Below, in pieces: positions 17,278 through 26,439 of a DNA stretch of 64,000 bases (its first letter is position 1; each line of letters starts with the position of its first letter). Source of the stretch: Ignavibacteria bacterium (GTDB lineage Bacteria > Bacteroidota > Ignavibacteria > Ignavibacteriales > SURF-24). A program made the translations under genes and the position numbers. The notes under the pieces are model-generated. The model searched no databases. It was not told the DNA's origin and worked only from the letters and a program-made list of their open reading frames with translations. The stretch is taken from positions 1 through 64,000 of the forward strand of contig JAAXKN010000021.1 of assembly GCA_025612375.1 (NCBI GenBank), written 5' to 3'.

Positions 17278-17724
17278 ATGGAAAAACAGGAAGTCAGGCA
17301 AATCCTGCTCGTTGAAGATAACCTCGGCGATATCCGCCTTATTAAAGAAGTTTTTAACTACGGCAAGGTCCCCGTTAACCTCAACGTCGTCAATAACGGC
17401 GTCGACGCTGTCTCTTTCCTTAAACGGGATGAAAATTTCCCCGGCGCACCCAGGCCTGAACTTGTTATACTCGACCTTAATCTTCCAAAGAAAAACGGCA
17501 AGGAGGTCCTGGCAGATATCCGCGCCGATGAAGAGCTGAAAACCCTCCCCGTCATCGTCCTTACCTCCTCCGAGGCCGAAAGCGACGTGCAGATCTGCAA
17601 AAGCCTCAAAATTGAACGCTACTACACAAAACCGATGGAACTCGATAAGTTTGTCGGCGTAATTGAGGAAATTGAGGACTTTCTAATAAATAACAGAAAT
17701 GGTAATTTAAACGGCAGCAATTAA
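17278..17724 (+). CDS. CheY-like response regulator (Rcp1 type)
   Basis: A 148-residue single-domain receiver. The acidic pocket is EDN (residues 13-15), the phospho-acceptor Asp66 lies in LVILDLNLP, the switch Thr96/Ser97 in VIVLTSSEAESD, and the invariant Lys118 in YYTKPMELDKF. There is no output domain. Rcp1-type receivers pair with histidine kinases such as bacteriophytochromes, and the VEDNLGDIRLIKEVF opening is typical of that subgroup. No kinase is adjacent, so the partner is encoded elsewhere. Its start codon is preceded by AAGGTG. Confidence 0.92.
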   Translation: MEKQEVRQILLVEDNLGDIRLIKEVFNYGKVPVNLNVVNNGVDAVSFLKRDENFPGAPRPELVILDLNLPKKNGKEVLADIRADEELKTLPVIVLTSSEAESDVQICKSLKIERYYTKPMELDKFVGVIEEIEDFLINNRNGNLNGSN

Positions 17725-17793
17725 TTCTTTGCTGTTATCCGTTAAGCCGGCTATCCACGTTTTCTCAACACACTTTTTTAAAGGGGAATCTCC

Positions 17794-19053
17794 ATGCTGA
17801 AAAAACTGACCTTAGCGCTTTTTCTTTTTGCCGCCACTTTGTCGGCCCAGGAAACTGACCTGAGCTACTTCGTCCAGAAGGCAACCGAAAACTATCAGAA
17901 TAAAAATTATGCCGAATCGGCTAAAAACTTCAGACGGGCTCTCGAAATGGCCCCCCAGAGCCAGGCACTTAAATATAACCTCGCATGCGCAACCTGCCTT
18001 TCGGGCAATAATGAGGAAGCCCTGAAACTCCTGAATGAACTTGTGGACGCCGGAGGCGGTATGGACGCCGAAAATGACCCGGACTTTACTTCTCTTAGAA
18101 ATACACCGGAGTTTAATGCACTACTGGAGAAAATTAAAAAACTTAAAGCTCCCATTGTAAACAGCTCAAAGGCTTTCACTGTCCACGAAAAAGACCTTAT
18201 CCCCGAAGGAATTGCATACGACAGCAAAACAGGCAGCTTTTTCTTAAGCAGCCTCTATAAGGCAAAAATCCTTAAGATCAGCCCCGATGGAAAAACTGAA
18301 AACTTTACCTCGGAAAATCAGGACGGACTCTGGTCGGTTGTCGGCATGAAGGCCGACGCCGAAAAAGGACTCCTCTATGCCGCAAGCAGCTTTACCGCTA
18401 CTATGAAAAATGCCGACCCAGGTGATCAGGGACGCGCAGGCATCTTTAAGTTCGATATAGCTTCGGGCAAACTGGTTAAAAAATATATAGCCCCCGGTAA
18501 TAACCATTTCTTTAACGACCTCGCCTTTACTAAGGAAGGCGACATATATGTTACCGACAGCCAGTCACCCGCGGTATATTTTATTTCTAAGGATACCGAT
18601 TCGCTTAAGCTCTACCTCAACCTTGCGGGCTTCCAGTACCCCAACGGTATTGCACTTAGCGACGACGGACAAAGCCTCTTTGTGGCTCATTCATCCGGTA
18701 TATTAAAAGTGGACCTCAAAAAGAAAACATATTCCTCTGTTGTTGCCGCAGATAATATATCACTCGACTTCTGCGACGGCATGTACTTCTATAAAAACAG
18801 CCTAATAGGGGTCCAGAATTCCAACTTTAACCGCATCGCACGCTTCTACCTCGATAACACCCTGCGCAGGGTTACTAAAATGGAGGTCCTTGAAGCCAAT
18901 AATCCCGATTTTATCATTCCCACAACCGGCACCATTAAAGGCGATGAACTTTATTTCATTGCAACAAGCCAGCTGAGAGCATTCGATGAAAACGGGAAAA
19001 TATTCCCTGAAGAAAAGTTAAAAGACGTACTGATATTAAAACTAAAACTTTAA
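17794..19053 (+). CDS. Secreted TPR plus SMP-30/gluconolactonase-like propeller protein
   Basis: A 419-residue exported protein with signal peptide MLKKLTLALFLFAATLSAQ. Residues about 25-110 contain TPR-like helices (NYAESAKNFRRALEMAPQSQALKYNLACATCLSGNNEEAL). The rest is a six-bladed propeller of the SMP-30/strictosidine synthase type with LIPEGIAYDSKTGSFFLSSL, FNDLAFTKEGDIYVTDS and YPNGIALSDDGQSLFVAHS. Such propellers hydrolyse lactones or esters or only bind ligand; the metal site cannot be verified by eye. It ends nine bases before the next gene, so the two are likely co-transcribed although their roles appear unrelated. Confidence 0.82.
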   Translation: MLKKLTLALFLFAATLSAQETDLSYFVQKATENYQNKNYAESAKNFRRALEMAPQSQALKYNLACATCLSGNNEEALKLLNELVDAGGGMDAENDPDFTSLRNTPEFNALLEKIKKLKAPIVNSSKAFTVHEKDLIPEGIAYDSKTGSFFLSSLYKAKILKISPDGKTENFTSENQDGLWSVVGMKADAEKGLLYAASSFTATMKNADPGDQGRAGIFKFDIASGKLVKKYIAPGNNHFFNDLAFTKEGDIYVTDSQSPAVYFISKDTDSLKLYLNLAGFQYPNGIALSDDGQSLFVAHSSGILKVDLKKKTYSSVVAADNISLDFCDGMYFYKNSLIGVQNSNFNRIARFYLDNTLRRVTKMEVLEANNPDFIIPTTGTIKGDELYFIATSQLRAFDENGKIFPEEKLKDVLILKLKL

Positions 19054-19062
19054 GGCTCTTAA

Positions 19063-19740
19063 ATGACAAAAGACGAAATCCTGGAATTTATAAAAAGCAA
19101 TTATAACGAGAAAAACGTTCAGGGAATGGCGCGCTTCGGCATCAGCTCCCTTAATACATACGGCGTACCGATGCCCAAACTCCGCTTTATGGCTAAGATG
19201 ATAAGAAAAGACCACGCCCTGGCTCTGGAGCTCTGGAAAACCGGCATACACGAAGCCCGCATACTTGCTGCCCTCATCGACGATCCGCGGCAGGTGACTC
19301 CAAGACAGATGGAAGCGTGGGTGAAGGATTTTGAATCGTGGGACGTCTGCGACCAGACCTGCAGCAGCCTTTTCGATAAGACGCCCTATGCCTACGAAAA
19401 AGCTCTGGAATGGAGCGCGCGGGAAGAGGAATTTGTAAAAAGGGCAGGCTTTGTCCTAATGGCCACCCTCTCGGTGCACAACAAAAAAGCCGACGACGAA
19501 ATGTTCATAGAGTTCTTGTCCATAATTGAAAGGGAAGCCTGCGACGAAAGGAACTTTGTCAAAAAAGCCGTAAACTGGGCCCTCCGTCAGATAGGAAAAA
19601 GAAACATCAGGCTTACCCCTCAAGCCATAAGAAGCGCCGAAAAAATCCAAAAAATGGATTCCAAAGCCGCCCGCTGGGTCGCCCGCGACGCCCAGCGCGA
19701 GCTCACCAACGAAAAAATCCTTGCAAGGATCAAAGATTAG
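19063..19740 (+). CDS. DNA alkylation repair protein (AlkD-like)
   Basis: A 225-residue all-helical HEAT-like repeat protein of the AlkC/AlkD glycosylase family, which excises bulky or positively charged alkylated bases. Diagnostic segments are GVPMPKLRFMAKMI, EARILAALIDDPRQVTP, FESWDVCDQTCSSLF (the catalytic Trp/Asp helix) and the C-terminal FVKKAVNWALRQIGKRNIRL. The length matches AlkD. It follows the propeller gene with a nine-base gap. The assignment rests on these family patterns. Confidence 0.9.
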   Translation: MTKDEILEFIKSNYNEKNVQGMARFGISSLNTYGVPMPKLRFMAKMIRKDHALALELWKTGIHEARILAALIDDPRQVTPRQMEAWVKDFESWDVCDQTCSSLFDKTPYAYEKALEWSAREEEFVKRAGFVLMATLSVHNKKADDEMFIEFLSIIEREACDERNFVKKAVNWALRQIGKRNIRLTPQAIRSAEKIQKMDSKAARWVARDAQRELTNEKILARIKD

Positions 19741-19761
19741 CTAAATTGCCACGGTGAATTG

Positions 19762-19846
19762 CCACGGCCTTCAGGCCGTGGTCCCGGATATTCCCATCCC
19801 CCTCTGGCCTTTAGCCCCAGATTATTCGTCGACAATCCGGGGCTAA
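19762..19846. repeat. Family B hairpin pair after the alkD-like gene
   Basis: CCACGGCCT-TC-AGGCCGTGG at 19762-19781, followed by a GGGGCT/AGCCCC-type half-palindrome region (19806-19846) in which the same GGGGCTAAA and TTTAGCCCC motifs appear on both strands. It lies between convergent genes and may terminate both. Confidence 0.65.
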
Positions 19847-19853
19847 AACTAAC

Positions 19854-20522
19854 TCAATTCGTCGGCAATGTCTTAAACGTGAACCACCAATCAAACCCTT
19901 CCTCTGTCTTCACGCGCTCTTCCGCCCCAACAACGTCCTTAGGCGGAGGATTAATAACCTTGTCGCCAATAAGCTCATTATTCGGCCAGTTCTCAGGCAT
20001 TGCAACCTTCTTCTCATCCGCAATCTGAAGTGCTTTCAGTGCCCTCAGTACTTCATTGATCTGACGGCCAACTTCCTGCGGGTAATAAATCATCAGCCTT
20101 ATAATTCCCTTGGGATCGATGATGAAAACAGCCCTTACGGTATTCGTCCCCTTTTCCGGATGCACCATCCCCAGCTTCATTGCAACTTTGCCCAAATCGT
20201 CTGCAATTACCGGGAAGGGGATTTCAGTGTTAAGCTTTTCCTTCATCCACTCAATCCACTTTATGTGCGAGAACACCTGGTCTATTGAAAGCCCTATCAG
20301 CTGCGCATTAAGTTTCTTAAATTCCTCGTCTTTCCTTGCAAATGCAATGAATTCCGTTGTGCATACCGGCGTGAAATCTGCCGGGTGGCTGAACAGAACA
20401 ATCCATTTCCCCTGAAAATCCTGCGGAATCTTAAAAAATCCGCGCGTTGTCTGAACCTCCAGCTCGGGGAACTTCTCTCCAATCAAAGGAATGCCAATTC
20501 TGGTTTCTTGCGTCATTTCCAT
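19854..20522 (-). CDS. Peroxiredoxin (1-Cys, Prx6-like)
   Basis: A 222-residue thiol peroxidase. The active-site motif [13 protein letters not shown] places the peroxidatic Cys at residue 54; the conserved Pro/Thr/Arg environment is intact. The long C-terminal arm ending [16 protein letters not shown] is typical of the Prx6/archaeal-type group, which can work as 1-Cys enzymes. I start at the ATG at 20522, four codons inside the longest frame, because GAGG lies six bases upstream; the first ATG would overlap that site. It reduces peroxides in the cytoplasm using a thiol donor. It is divergent from the Trm112-like gene. Confidence 0.93.
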   Translation of the reverse strand: MEMTQETRIGIPLIGEKFPELEVQTTRGFFKIPQDFQGKWIVLFSHPADFTPVCTTEFIAFARKDEEFKKLNAQLIGLSIDQVFSHIKWIEWMKEKLNTEIPFPVIADDLGKVAMKLGMVHPEKGTNTVRAVFIIDPKGIIRLMIYYPQEVGRQINEVLRALKALQIADEKKVAMPENWPNNELIGDKVINPPPKDVVGAEERVKTEEGFDWWFTFKTLPTN

Positions 20523-20727
20523 AACATACCTCATTTAATTTGTTTGTAAAACGAAGCTATTTATATATAAAGAAAGTGGAGCCTCATTATCCCGGATGGA
20601 TCATCTTTTATCCTAAAGTAACGTTTCCCTATATAAATGCAAGTCAGGAAGAATTCTTCCTCCGCTTTACCTTTAACTTTCCCCATTTAATTCTTAAATT
20701 TGTAAACATAACAAACACAGGAAAACA

Positions 20728-20946
20728 ATGATCAGTAAGGATTTATTGGATATACTCTGCTGCCCGGAAACTAAGGCCGACCTGGTGCTGGACGGCAACT
20801 ACCTGGTTTCAGTGGATAAAGCTACACGCAGGCGCTACAGAATTGAAGACGATATCCCAATCATGCTTGTCGAGGAATCTGAACAGCTCGATATGGACAC
20901 GTGGATGGAAATAATGAAGCGCCACGGCAGGAAAATTGAAGACTAA
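20728..20946 (+). CDS. Trm112-like protein (YcaR family)
   Basis: A 72-residue small protein with the family signature LLDILCCPETKADLVLDG, in which the CC motif stands in for the zinc-binding CPxC of Trm112 homologues, followed by RRRYRIEDDIPIML. Bacterial members are uncharacterised partners or zinc-ribbon domains; the eukaryotic/archaeal version activates methyltransferases. The ribosome site AGGA precedes the ATG. It is 20 bases upstream of the FAD oxidase, so they probably form an operon. Confidence 0.85.
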   Translation: MISKDLLDILCCPETKADLVLDGNYLVSVDKATRRRYRIEDDIPIMLVEESEQLDMDTWMEIMKRHGRKIED

Positions 20947-20966
20947 TTTAATTAAGGTGAACGGAA

Positions 20967-22454
20967 TTGATTATTAAAACCTCTCCCGACGAGATTGAAA
21001 ACTACCTTTCAGATGCCGCCAACGTTAAGGGATTCTGCGAGGCGGTGTATTTCCCCGAAAATGAAAACGACGTAAAGAATGCCCTGAAAGAGGCCCTTTC
21101 TAAAAATACACCCGTTACTGTCTCCGGCAACGGCACGGGACTTACAGGCGCCCGCGTGCCCCGCGGAGGCGTCGTAATTTCAACGGAAAAAATGAATAAG
21201 GTCCTCGAAATAAATAAAGAAGAAAAATACGCCCTCATACAGCCTGCGGTAATTCTTAAGGACTTTCAGGAAATGGTGGAAAGCCAGGCGCTCTTCTACC
21301 CCCCCGACCCTACGGAAAGAAACTGCTTTGTAGGCGCAACCGTTGCGACAAATTCCTCGGGGGCAAGAACATTTAAATACGGCCCTACACGCAATTACGT
21401 GCTTGAAATTAGAGTCGTGCTCTCAAACGGCGAGACTCTTCACCTCACACGCGGCAAAGAAAAGGCAGAAGGCCTTAAACTAAGCCTTAAAACTGAAGAG
21501 GGAAGTGTAATAGATCTTGATATACCCAACTACTCAATGCCCAAAACAAAACATGCCGCAGGCTACTATGTAAAACCCGGCATGGATGCCATAGACCTCT
21601 TTATAGGCTCTGAAGGCACACTCGGCATTATTACAGAAATTAAGCTGAAACTCCTGGACCTGCCCGAGAACATACTCTCGGCAGTTATATTTTTTGACAA
21701 CGAGGACGACGGACTTAACTTTATTGCCGGGGCCAGAAAGCTTTCATACGAAAGCCGCACCTCATCAGATAAGAACGGCCTCGATGCTCAGGGACTCGAG
21801 TACTTCGACTTCCACTCACTTAAATTCATGCGCGATGAATATCCCCAGATACCTGAAAGCGCCCATGCTGCGGTCTGGTTTGAACAGGAAATTACTTCTG
21901 AAAATGAAGAAACCCTTTTTGAAAAATGGATGGAGCTCATAACTGAATTTAACGGAAACGAGGAAACAGCATGGTTTGCTTCAAATAAAACTGACCTGGA
22001 ACGCTTTAAGGATTTCCGGCACGCAATATCGTGGAAGGTGAGCGAGTACATTGCAAGAAAAGGCATTACAAAAGTCGGCACAGACATTGCCGTACCCGAT
22101 GAAGCCTTCAAGGGTTTTTACCATGAGCTCCAGAGTAAAGTTGAAAATGCAGGCCTGAATTACATTATCTATGGCCACTTCGGAAACTCCCACGCGCACC
22201 TGAATATGCTTCCAGAAAACGAAGATCAGTTCAAAGAAGCCAAAAAGCTTTACATGGAAATATGCAGAAGGGCAGTGGAACTAAAAGGCACCATCTCAGC
22301 CGAGCACGGCGTAGGCAAGCTGAAGAAAGAATATTTGATGATGATGTACGGCGAAGAAAACATAAAACAGATGGCCCATTTGAAAATGTCCCTCGATCCG
22401 AATAAACTCCTCGGCCTCGGCAACATTTTTGACGAGAAATATTTGTCGGTGTAA
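20967..22454 (+). CDS. FAD-binding oxidase, GlcD/D-lactate dehydrogenase family
   Basis: A 495-residue flavoprotein. The N-terminal PCMH-type FAD domain has TVSGNGTGLTGARVPRGG, the diphosphate-binding GATVATNSSGARTFKYGPTRNYVLEI and GSEGTLGIITEIKLKLL. The C-terminal FAD-oxidase domain has YGHFGNSHAHLNMLP and ISAEHGVGKLKKEYL. Members oxidise D-lactate, glycolate or other 2-hydroxy acids and pass electrons to quinone or a partner; without a GlcE/GlcF neighbour the substrate is open. The start is a TTG at 20967, supported by AAGGTG at 20954-20959 with seven-base spacing; no better start exists in frame. It follows the Trm112-like gene. Confidence 0.9.
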   Translation: MIIKTSPDEIENYLSDAANVKGFCEAVYFPENENDVKNALKEALSKNTPVTVSGNGTGLTGARVPRGGVVISTEKMNKVLEINKEEKYALIQPAVILKDFQEMVESQALFYPPDPTERNCFVGATVATNSSGARTFKYGPTRNYVLEIRVVLSNGETLHLTRGKEKAEGLKLSLKTEEGSVIDLDIPNYSMPKTKHAAGYYVKPGMDAIDLFIGSEGTLGIITEIKLKLLDLPENILSAVIFFDNEDDGLNFIAGARKLSYESRTSSDKNGLDAQGLEYFDFHSLKFMRDEYPQIPESAHAAVWFEQEITSENEETLFEKWMELITEFNGNEETAWFASNKTDLERFKDFRHAISWKVSEYIARKGITKVGTDIAVPDEAFKGFYHELQSKVENAGLNYIIYGHFGNSHAHLNMLPENEDQFKEAKKLYMEICRRAVELKGTISAEHGVGKLKKEYLMMMYGEENIKQMAHLKMSLDPNKLLGLGNIFDEKYLSV

Positions 22455-22479
22455 AAAAATATTTATCCTCTATGACTAG

Positions 22480-22541
22480 CCCCGACCTTTTAGGTCGGGG
22501 TTTAATGATCCCAAACAAACCCTCTGGGCTTTAGCCCCCGA
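22480..22541. repeat. Family B hairpin pair between convergent genes
   Basis: CCCCGACCT-TTT-AGGTCGGGG at 22480-22500 followed by TTTAAT, a plausible stop for the FAD oxidase (+). A GGGCTTTAGCCC element lies just after (about 22527-22540). The stem differs from the other family B copies but both arms change together. The flanking 22570-22596 has a direct repeat (ATGACGCCAT twice). Confidence 0.65.
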
Positions 22542-22604
22542 TCCTCCGTCTCATGGCTATTCAAAAAAACAATGACGCCATCCGGAGATGACGCCATTTT
22601 CAAT

Positions 22605-23894
22605 TTATATCACCGCCTTCACCGCCTCATAATGCGCCTTAACGGTCTTATCCAGATCCTCTGTCGTATGCGCCGTCGAAACAAACATCGCCTCAAACTG
22701 CGCCGGCGCAAGATATACACCGCGCTTTAACATCTCGTGGAAATACCTTCCGTACATCGCGGTATCCGACTTAACTGCACTTGCAAAATTCGTAACCGTG
22801 CCTTCGGTAAAGAACATGCACATCATAGAACCCACACGGTTCCATGCGAAATTCTTTCCCAGTGACTTCAGATTCTCCTGCATCCCTTCTTCAAGATACT
22901 TCGACTTCTCTTCCAGCACAGTGTAAACCTCAGGATGATCCTTAATATAAGTAAGCGTCGCATAACCTGCCGACATTGCAAGCGGGTTGCCGCTTAATGT
23001 CCCTGCCTGATATATGGGGCCCGAAGGCGCAACCATTTCCATAATATCCTTCCTTCCCCCGAATGCCCCAACAGGAAGCCCTGAACCTATAATCTTGCCG
23101 AACGTTGAAAGGTCAGGCTTAATCCCCAGTATCTCCTGAGCTCCTCCTCTTGCAACACGGAAGCCCGTCATAACCTCGTCAAAAATGAGCACTATGCCTT
23201 CTTCCTCACATAAGGTCTTTAACTCCTTAAGAAAGATTTTGTCAATCTTAACTACACCCATGTTTCCTGCAACGGGCTCAATTATAACCGCTGCAATCTG
23301 TCCCTTATTTGCCTGCACAAGCTTCTTTACAGAATCTATGTTATTGTAATCTGCAACCAGCGTGTCGGCTGCGTTTCCCTGCGTTACACCGGGACTCGTG
23401 GGAGTGCCCAGGGTAAGTGCTCCCGAGCCCGCCTTGATCAAAAAGTAATCGGCGTGACCGTGATAGCAGCCTTCAAACTTTATGAACTTTTCTCTTTTAG
23501 TAAATCCTCTTGCCGCCCTTACAGCGCTCATTGTGGCTTCGGTGCCGCTGTTAACCATTCTTACCATCTCAACCGAAGGCACCAGCTCTGCAATCAGCTT
23601 TGCCATATCAACTTCCAGCTCTGTGGGAGCCCCGAAGCTTGTTCCGTTTTCAATTGCCTTAAGCAGCGCATTTTTAATAAAATCCGGGTTATGCCCAAAG
23701 AGGTGCGGGCCCCAGCTTCCAATGTATTCCACATATTCATTGCCGTCAACATCCTCAATCTTCGAGCCGTATCCCTTTGTAATAAAAAGCGGACTGCCGC
23801 CTACCGACTTGAACGCCCTTACCGGGGAATTAACGCCGCCCGGTATATATTTTTTCGCTTCTTCAAAAAGCTTTTCACTTTTCTGAATATTCAT
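22605..23894 (-). CDS. hemL: Glutamate-1-semialdehyde 2,1-aminomutase
   Basis: A 429-residue PLP enzyme that isomerises glutamate-1-semialdehyde to 5-aminolevulinate, the second committed step of the C5 heme pathway. The N-terminal FEEAKKYIPGGVNSPVRAF and the PLP Lys267 in STFGKIIGSGLPVGAFGG are diagnostic, as is YHGHADYFLIKAGSGALTLG. The length is standard. It lies beyond the heme cluster and is separated from it by an aldo/keto reductase, an MFS transporter and the hemB terminator, so it is on a different transcript but transcribed in the same direction. Confidence 0.97.
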   Translation of the reverse strand: MNIQKSEKLFEEAKKYIPGGVNSPVRAFKSVGGSPLFITKGYGSKIEDVDGNEYVEYIGSWGPHLFGHNPDFIKNALLKAIENGTSFGAPTELEVDMAKLIAELVPSVEMVRMVNSGTEATMSAVRAARGFTKREKFIKFEGCYHGHADYFLIKAGSGALTLGTPTSPGVTQGNAADTLVADYNNIDSVKKLVQANKGQIAAVIIEPVAGNMGVVKIDKIFLKELKTLCEEEGIVLIFDEVMTGFRVARGGAQEILGIKPDLSTFGKIIGSGLPVGAFGGRKDIMEMVAPSGPIYQAGTLSGNPLAMSAGYATLTYIKDHPEVYTVLEEKSKYLEEGMQENLKSLGKNFAWNRVGSMMCMFFTEGTVTNFASAVKSDTAMYGRYFHEMLKRGVYLAPAQFEAMFVSTAHTTEDLDKTVKAHYEAVKAVI

Positions 23895-23960
23895 TCTCTC
23901 GTTCCCTGGAATTAATTAAAAATTATTACCGCAAATATATTAAATTAAAAACTAAAACCC

Positions 23961-25226
23961 CTATCTCTGCGCCCGCAGCTTTGGCATCCTGATGAAAACA
24001 AACAGCGCAAATAAAATAAGAATCACCGAGTTAATTACAATAGCCTCGGGCTCACCCAGATGCTCGGCTAAGAAACCTATCAGCAGTGAACCAATCGGCA
24101 TGAAACCGAAAAACGATATGCTGTAGATACCCATAACTCTTCCGCGGAATTCATCTGAAACCAGCGTCTGCACCAGCGCATTTACCACATTCATAACTAA
24201 AATCGATGCCGCCCCAATCGCTACAAGCATAAGAAGCGAAAGCGGCATCCACCTCACAAAAGAAAATGCCAGGAGCGAAAGCGGGAATGCGAACGTCCCG
24301 AAATTCACCATCTTACCCTTGCTCATATAATGCGAAACCGAAGCTATAAATAAGGCGCTTATGAGTGCACCTAAACCCCTTGCCGACTGCAGCAGGCCGT
24401 TCGTCGTTGCATCTCCGTGAAGTATCTTTACCGCCCAGGCCGGCACCAGCGTCGCAAACGATATTCCGAAAAGTCCAATAAAAGTAATGAGCGCAATAAG
24501 CACAAGAATCATCCTCTGCCCCTTAAGGTACTTTACGCCTTCCTTCAGATCGGCTATTGCGGACTTGCGCACTTCCGGTTTTGTCACCGGCTTAAGCTTC
24601 ATCATAAAAAGCGCTGCAATCACGCCTAAAAACGATACGCCGTTAATTGTAAAGCACCAGGCGGGACCGAATACTGCATAAGTAACTCCGGCCACTGCAG
24701 GCCCAACTGCCGTAGCCGCATTGAACATCGTGGAATTAAGCGCTATTGCATTAACCAGATCCTCGCGCTCAACCATCTCAAGCACAAACGACTGCCTCGC
24801 CGGCGAATCAAAAGCGTTTGCAACGCCAAGCCCTAAGGCCAGAACAACAACGTGCCACGCTTCAACTATTCCCATAAATGTCAGCGCGGCAAGTATAAAT
24901 GCCAGTATCATCATTACAGTCTGCGTAACAAGCAGTATGGTCCTCCTCGGCACGCGGTCTGCAACAACGCCCCCGTAAACCATAAAAAGCCATGCCGGAA
25001 TGCCCGAGGCAAATCCCACGTAGCCCAGATAGACAGGGGAGTGCGTCAGCTCATAGACGAGATACCCTGTTGCAGTCGTCTGCATCCACGACCCGAACAT
25101 GGAAGTCATCTGCCCCCAGAACCACAGCCTGTAATTCCTGTGCCTCAAAGCCGAGAAAGTCTGCCTGAAACTAACCTTCCTCTCCTTAGCAACCGTATTT
25201 GTATTTTCTTTAATATCTTCTTTCAT
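23961..25226 (-). CDS. MFS transporter (DHA3/enterobactin-exporter-like)
   Basis: A 421-residue protein with about twelve membrane segments. It shows the MFS loop motif GGVVADRVPRR between helices 2 and 3, FRGRVMGIYSISFFG in the second half, and DSPARQSFVLEMV, typical of the MFS_3 group that exports siderophores or drugs. I start at ATG 25226; a TTG two codons earlier is possible. It ends 66 bases before hemL on the same strand, so they may be co-transcribed. Given the context, efflux of a porphyrin or siderophore is conceivable but unsupported by any residue-level evidence. Confidence 0.85.
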   Translation of the reverse strand: MKEDIKENTNTVAKERKVSFRQTFSALRHRNYRLWFWGQMTSMFGSWMQTTATGYLVYELTHSPVYLGYVGFASGIPAWLFMVYGGVVADRVPRRTILLVTQTVMMILAFILAALTFMGIVEAWHVVVLALGLGVANAFDSPARQSFVLEMVEREDLVNAIALNSTMFNAATAVGPAVAGVTYAVFGPAWCFTINGVSFLGVIAALFMMKLKPVTKPEVRKSAIADLKEGVKYLKGQRMILVLIALITFIGLFGISFATLVPAWAVKILHGDATTNGLLQSARGLGALISALFIASVSHYMSKGKMVNFGTFAFPLSLLAFSFVRWMPLSLLMLVAIGAASILVMNVVNALVQTLVSDEFRGRVMGIYSISFFGFMPIGSLLIGFLAEHLGEPEAIVINSVILILFALFVFIRMPKLRAQR

Positions 25227-25304
25227 ATTCAATAAAGCCTGGTAAAGATAGAGGTAAAGGTAAATAAGTCAAATTATTAATCTTTACCTCTTTTCTGCCT
25301 TACC

Positions 25305-25335
25305 GTCGAACGTTGAACGTCGAACGTCGAACGTC
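25305..25335. repeat. Heptamer tandem repeat (GTCGAAC)n
   Basis: Four to five tandem units of the 7-mer GAACGTC, one degenerate (GTTGAAC), end at the stop codon of the aldo/keto reductase. The same repeat occurs at 37151-37180, 37231-37313, 43115-43160, 44919-44967 and 49671-49716. Confidence 0.8.
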
Positions 25336-26320
25336 AATACGTTATCTCCGCCCCCTGAAACAGATCCCTTATAAAATTAAACTCCTCATCCGTTAGCGGC
25401 TTGTCGGCGGCTTCCAGATTTACCATTACCTGCTTTAAGTTCCTGAAACCCGGTATTACTGCTGCAACTACTTTGTAATGAAGCAGATACTGCAGGGCCG
25501 CCCTCGAAAGCTCTTCTGTATTTGACCCGAACTTCTCCTTCAATGCCTCAACCTTCGGCTCAAGCTTCTCCAGATTCTCTACAGTAAACCTCTTTGCGTG
25601 CTCACGGTGGTCTCCTGCCTCAAACTTCGGGGGATTGTTCTTGCTGTACTTTCCTAATAATAACCCTTGAGCTACAGGACCAAATGCCACAAACGAAATC
25701 CCGTTCTTCTCAAGAAGCTTTCTTACAGGAGTCCCATCCGCAACATAATGATCATCCAGGGCATTGGCTGATGACTGAAGTACTTCAGGCTTAACTACCG
25801 GCACAAGCTTCTCAAAATCACTGTTTGAATAAGCCGACTGCCCGATAACCCTTATCTTTCCTTCCTCCTTCAGACGCCTCATTACCTCAACGGCATCGTT
25901 TAAGTACATGTCGCCCTGCCCGAAATCCCCGTGATGGAAATAATAAATATCTATATAGTCTCTCTTCAGGTTTACCAGCGACTGCTCGCACTGGTGCCTT
26001 ATATGCTGAGGCTCATAGGCGTGCGCTGCGGTCCCTGGGAACCAGCCCACCTTGGTTGCAATAACCACACTATTTCTTCTTTCGCCAAGCACCTTCGAAA
26101 GCATCCTCTCGGCGCGCCCGTTCCCATAAACGTCGGCGTTGTCAAAATGATTTACTCCGTGCTCCAGCGCGTAATTAACGGCTTCTGTAACTTCTTTTTC
26201 ATCCACGTTTGCCCAACCGTTGGGAGTTCCGTTTACCCAGTTAAGGCCCCCAAGCGTCCAGCAGCCGAGGCTTATTTCCGAAACTTCAATATTGCTTTTG
26301 CCAACTTTCCGGTATTTCAT
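25334..26320 (-). CDS. Aldo/keto reductase
   Basis: A 328-residue AKR-superfamily oxidoreductase. Catalytic Asp/Tyr lie in HFDNADVYGNGRAERML, the Lys in VIATKVGWF and the His in DIYYFHHGDFG; the C-terminal AVIPGFRNLKQVMVN binds the 2'-phosphate of NADPH. It is clearly different from the enzyme at 15.5 kb (sequence after the start SLGCWTLGGLNW). Its substrate is unknown. It lies between the hemB terminator and the MFS gene, all on the minus strand, and probably starts a new transcript after that terminator. Confidence 0.9.
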   Translation of the reverse strand: MKYRKVGKSNIEVSEISLGCWTLGGLNWVNGTPNGWANVDEKEVTEAVNYALEHGVNHFDNADVYGNGRAERMLSKVLGERRNSVVIATKVGWFPGTAAHAYEPQHIRHQCEQSLVNLKRDYIDIYYFHHGDFGQGDMYLNDAVEVMRRLKEEGKIRVIGQSAYSNSDFEKLVPVVKPEVLQSSANALDDHYVADGTPVRKLLEKNGISFVAFGPVAQGLLLGKYSKNNPPKFEAGDHREHAKRFTVENLEKLEPKVEALKEKFGSNTEELSRAALQYLLHYKVVAAVIPGFRNLKQVMVNLEAADKPLTDEEFNFIRDLFQGAEITY

Positions 26321-26381
26321 TTTATTCCTCTCTTTTTATAACAGTTTAATTAAAATGAACCTTCCAAACAACTCAAATAAA

Positions 26382-26413
26382 AAATGGAAGACGAAAAAAA
26401 TCATCTTCCATTT
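26382..26413 (-). terminator. Terminator after hemB
   Basis: On the minus strand a 10-bp stem AAATGGAAGA/TCTTCCATTT (26413-26404 with 26391-26382) has a 12-base loop containing a run of U's. It is followed by further U's. It sits 27 bases after the hemB stop and marks the 3' end of the heme transcript. Confidence 0.75.
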
Positions 26414-26439
26414 CTTCTGAAATTTATATCCGCAGAATA

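Noticed and set aside
20540-20731. 63-residue plus-strand frame between the peroxiredoxin and Trm112-like genes
   Set aside because: No ribosome site, no recognisable domain, and it fills the divergent promoter region.
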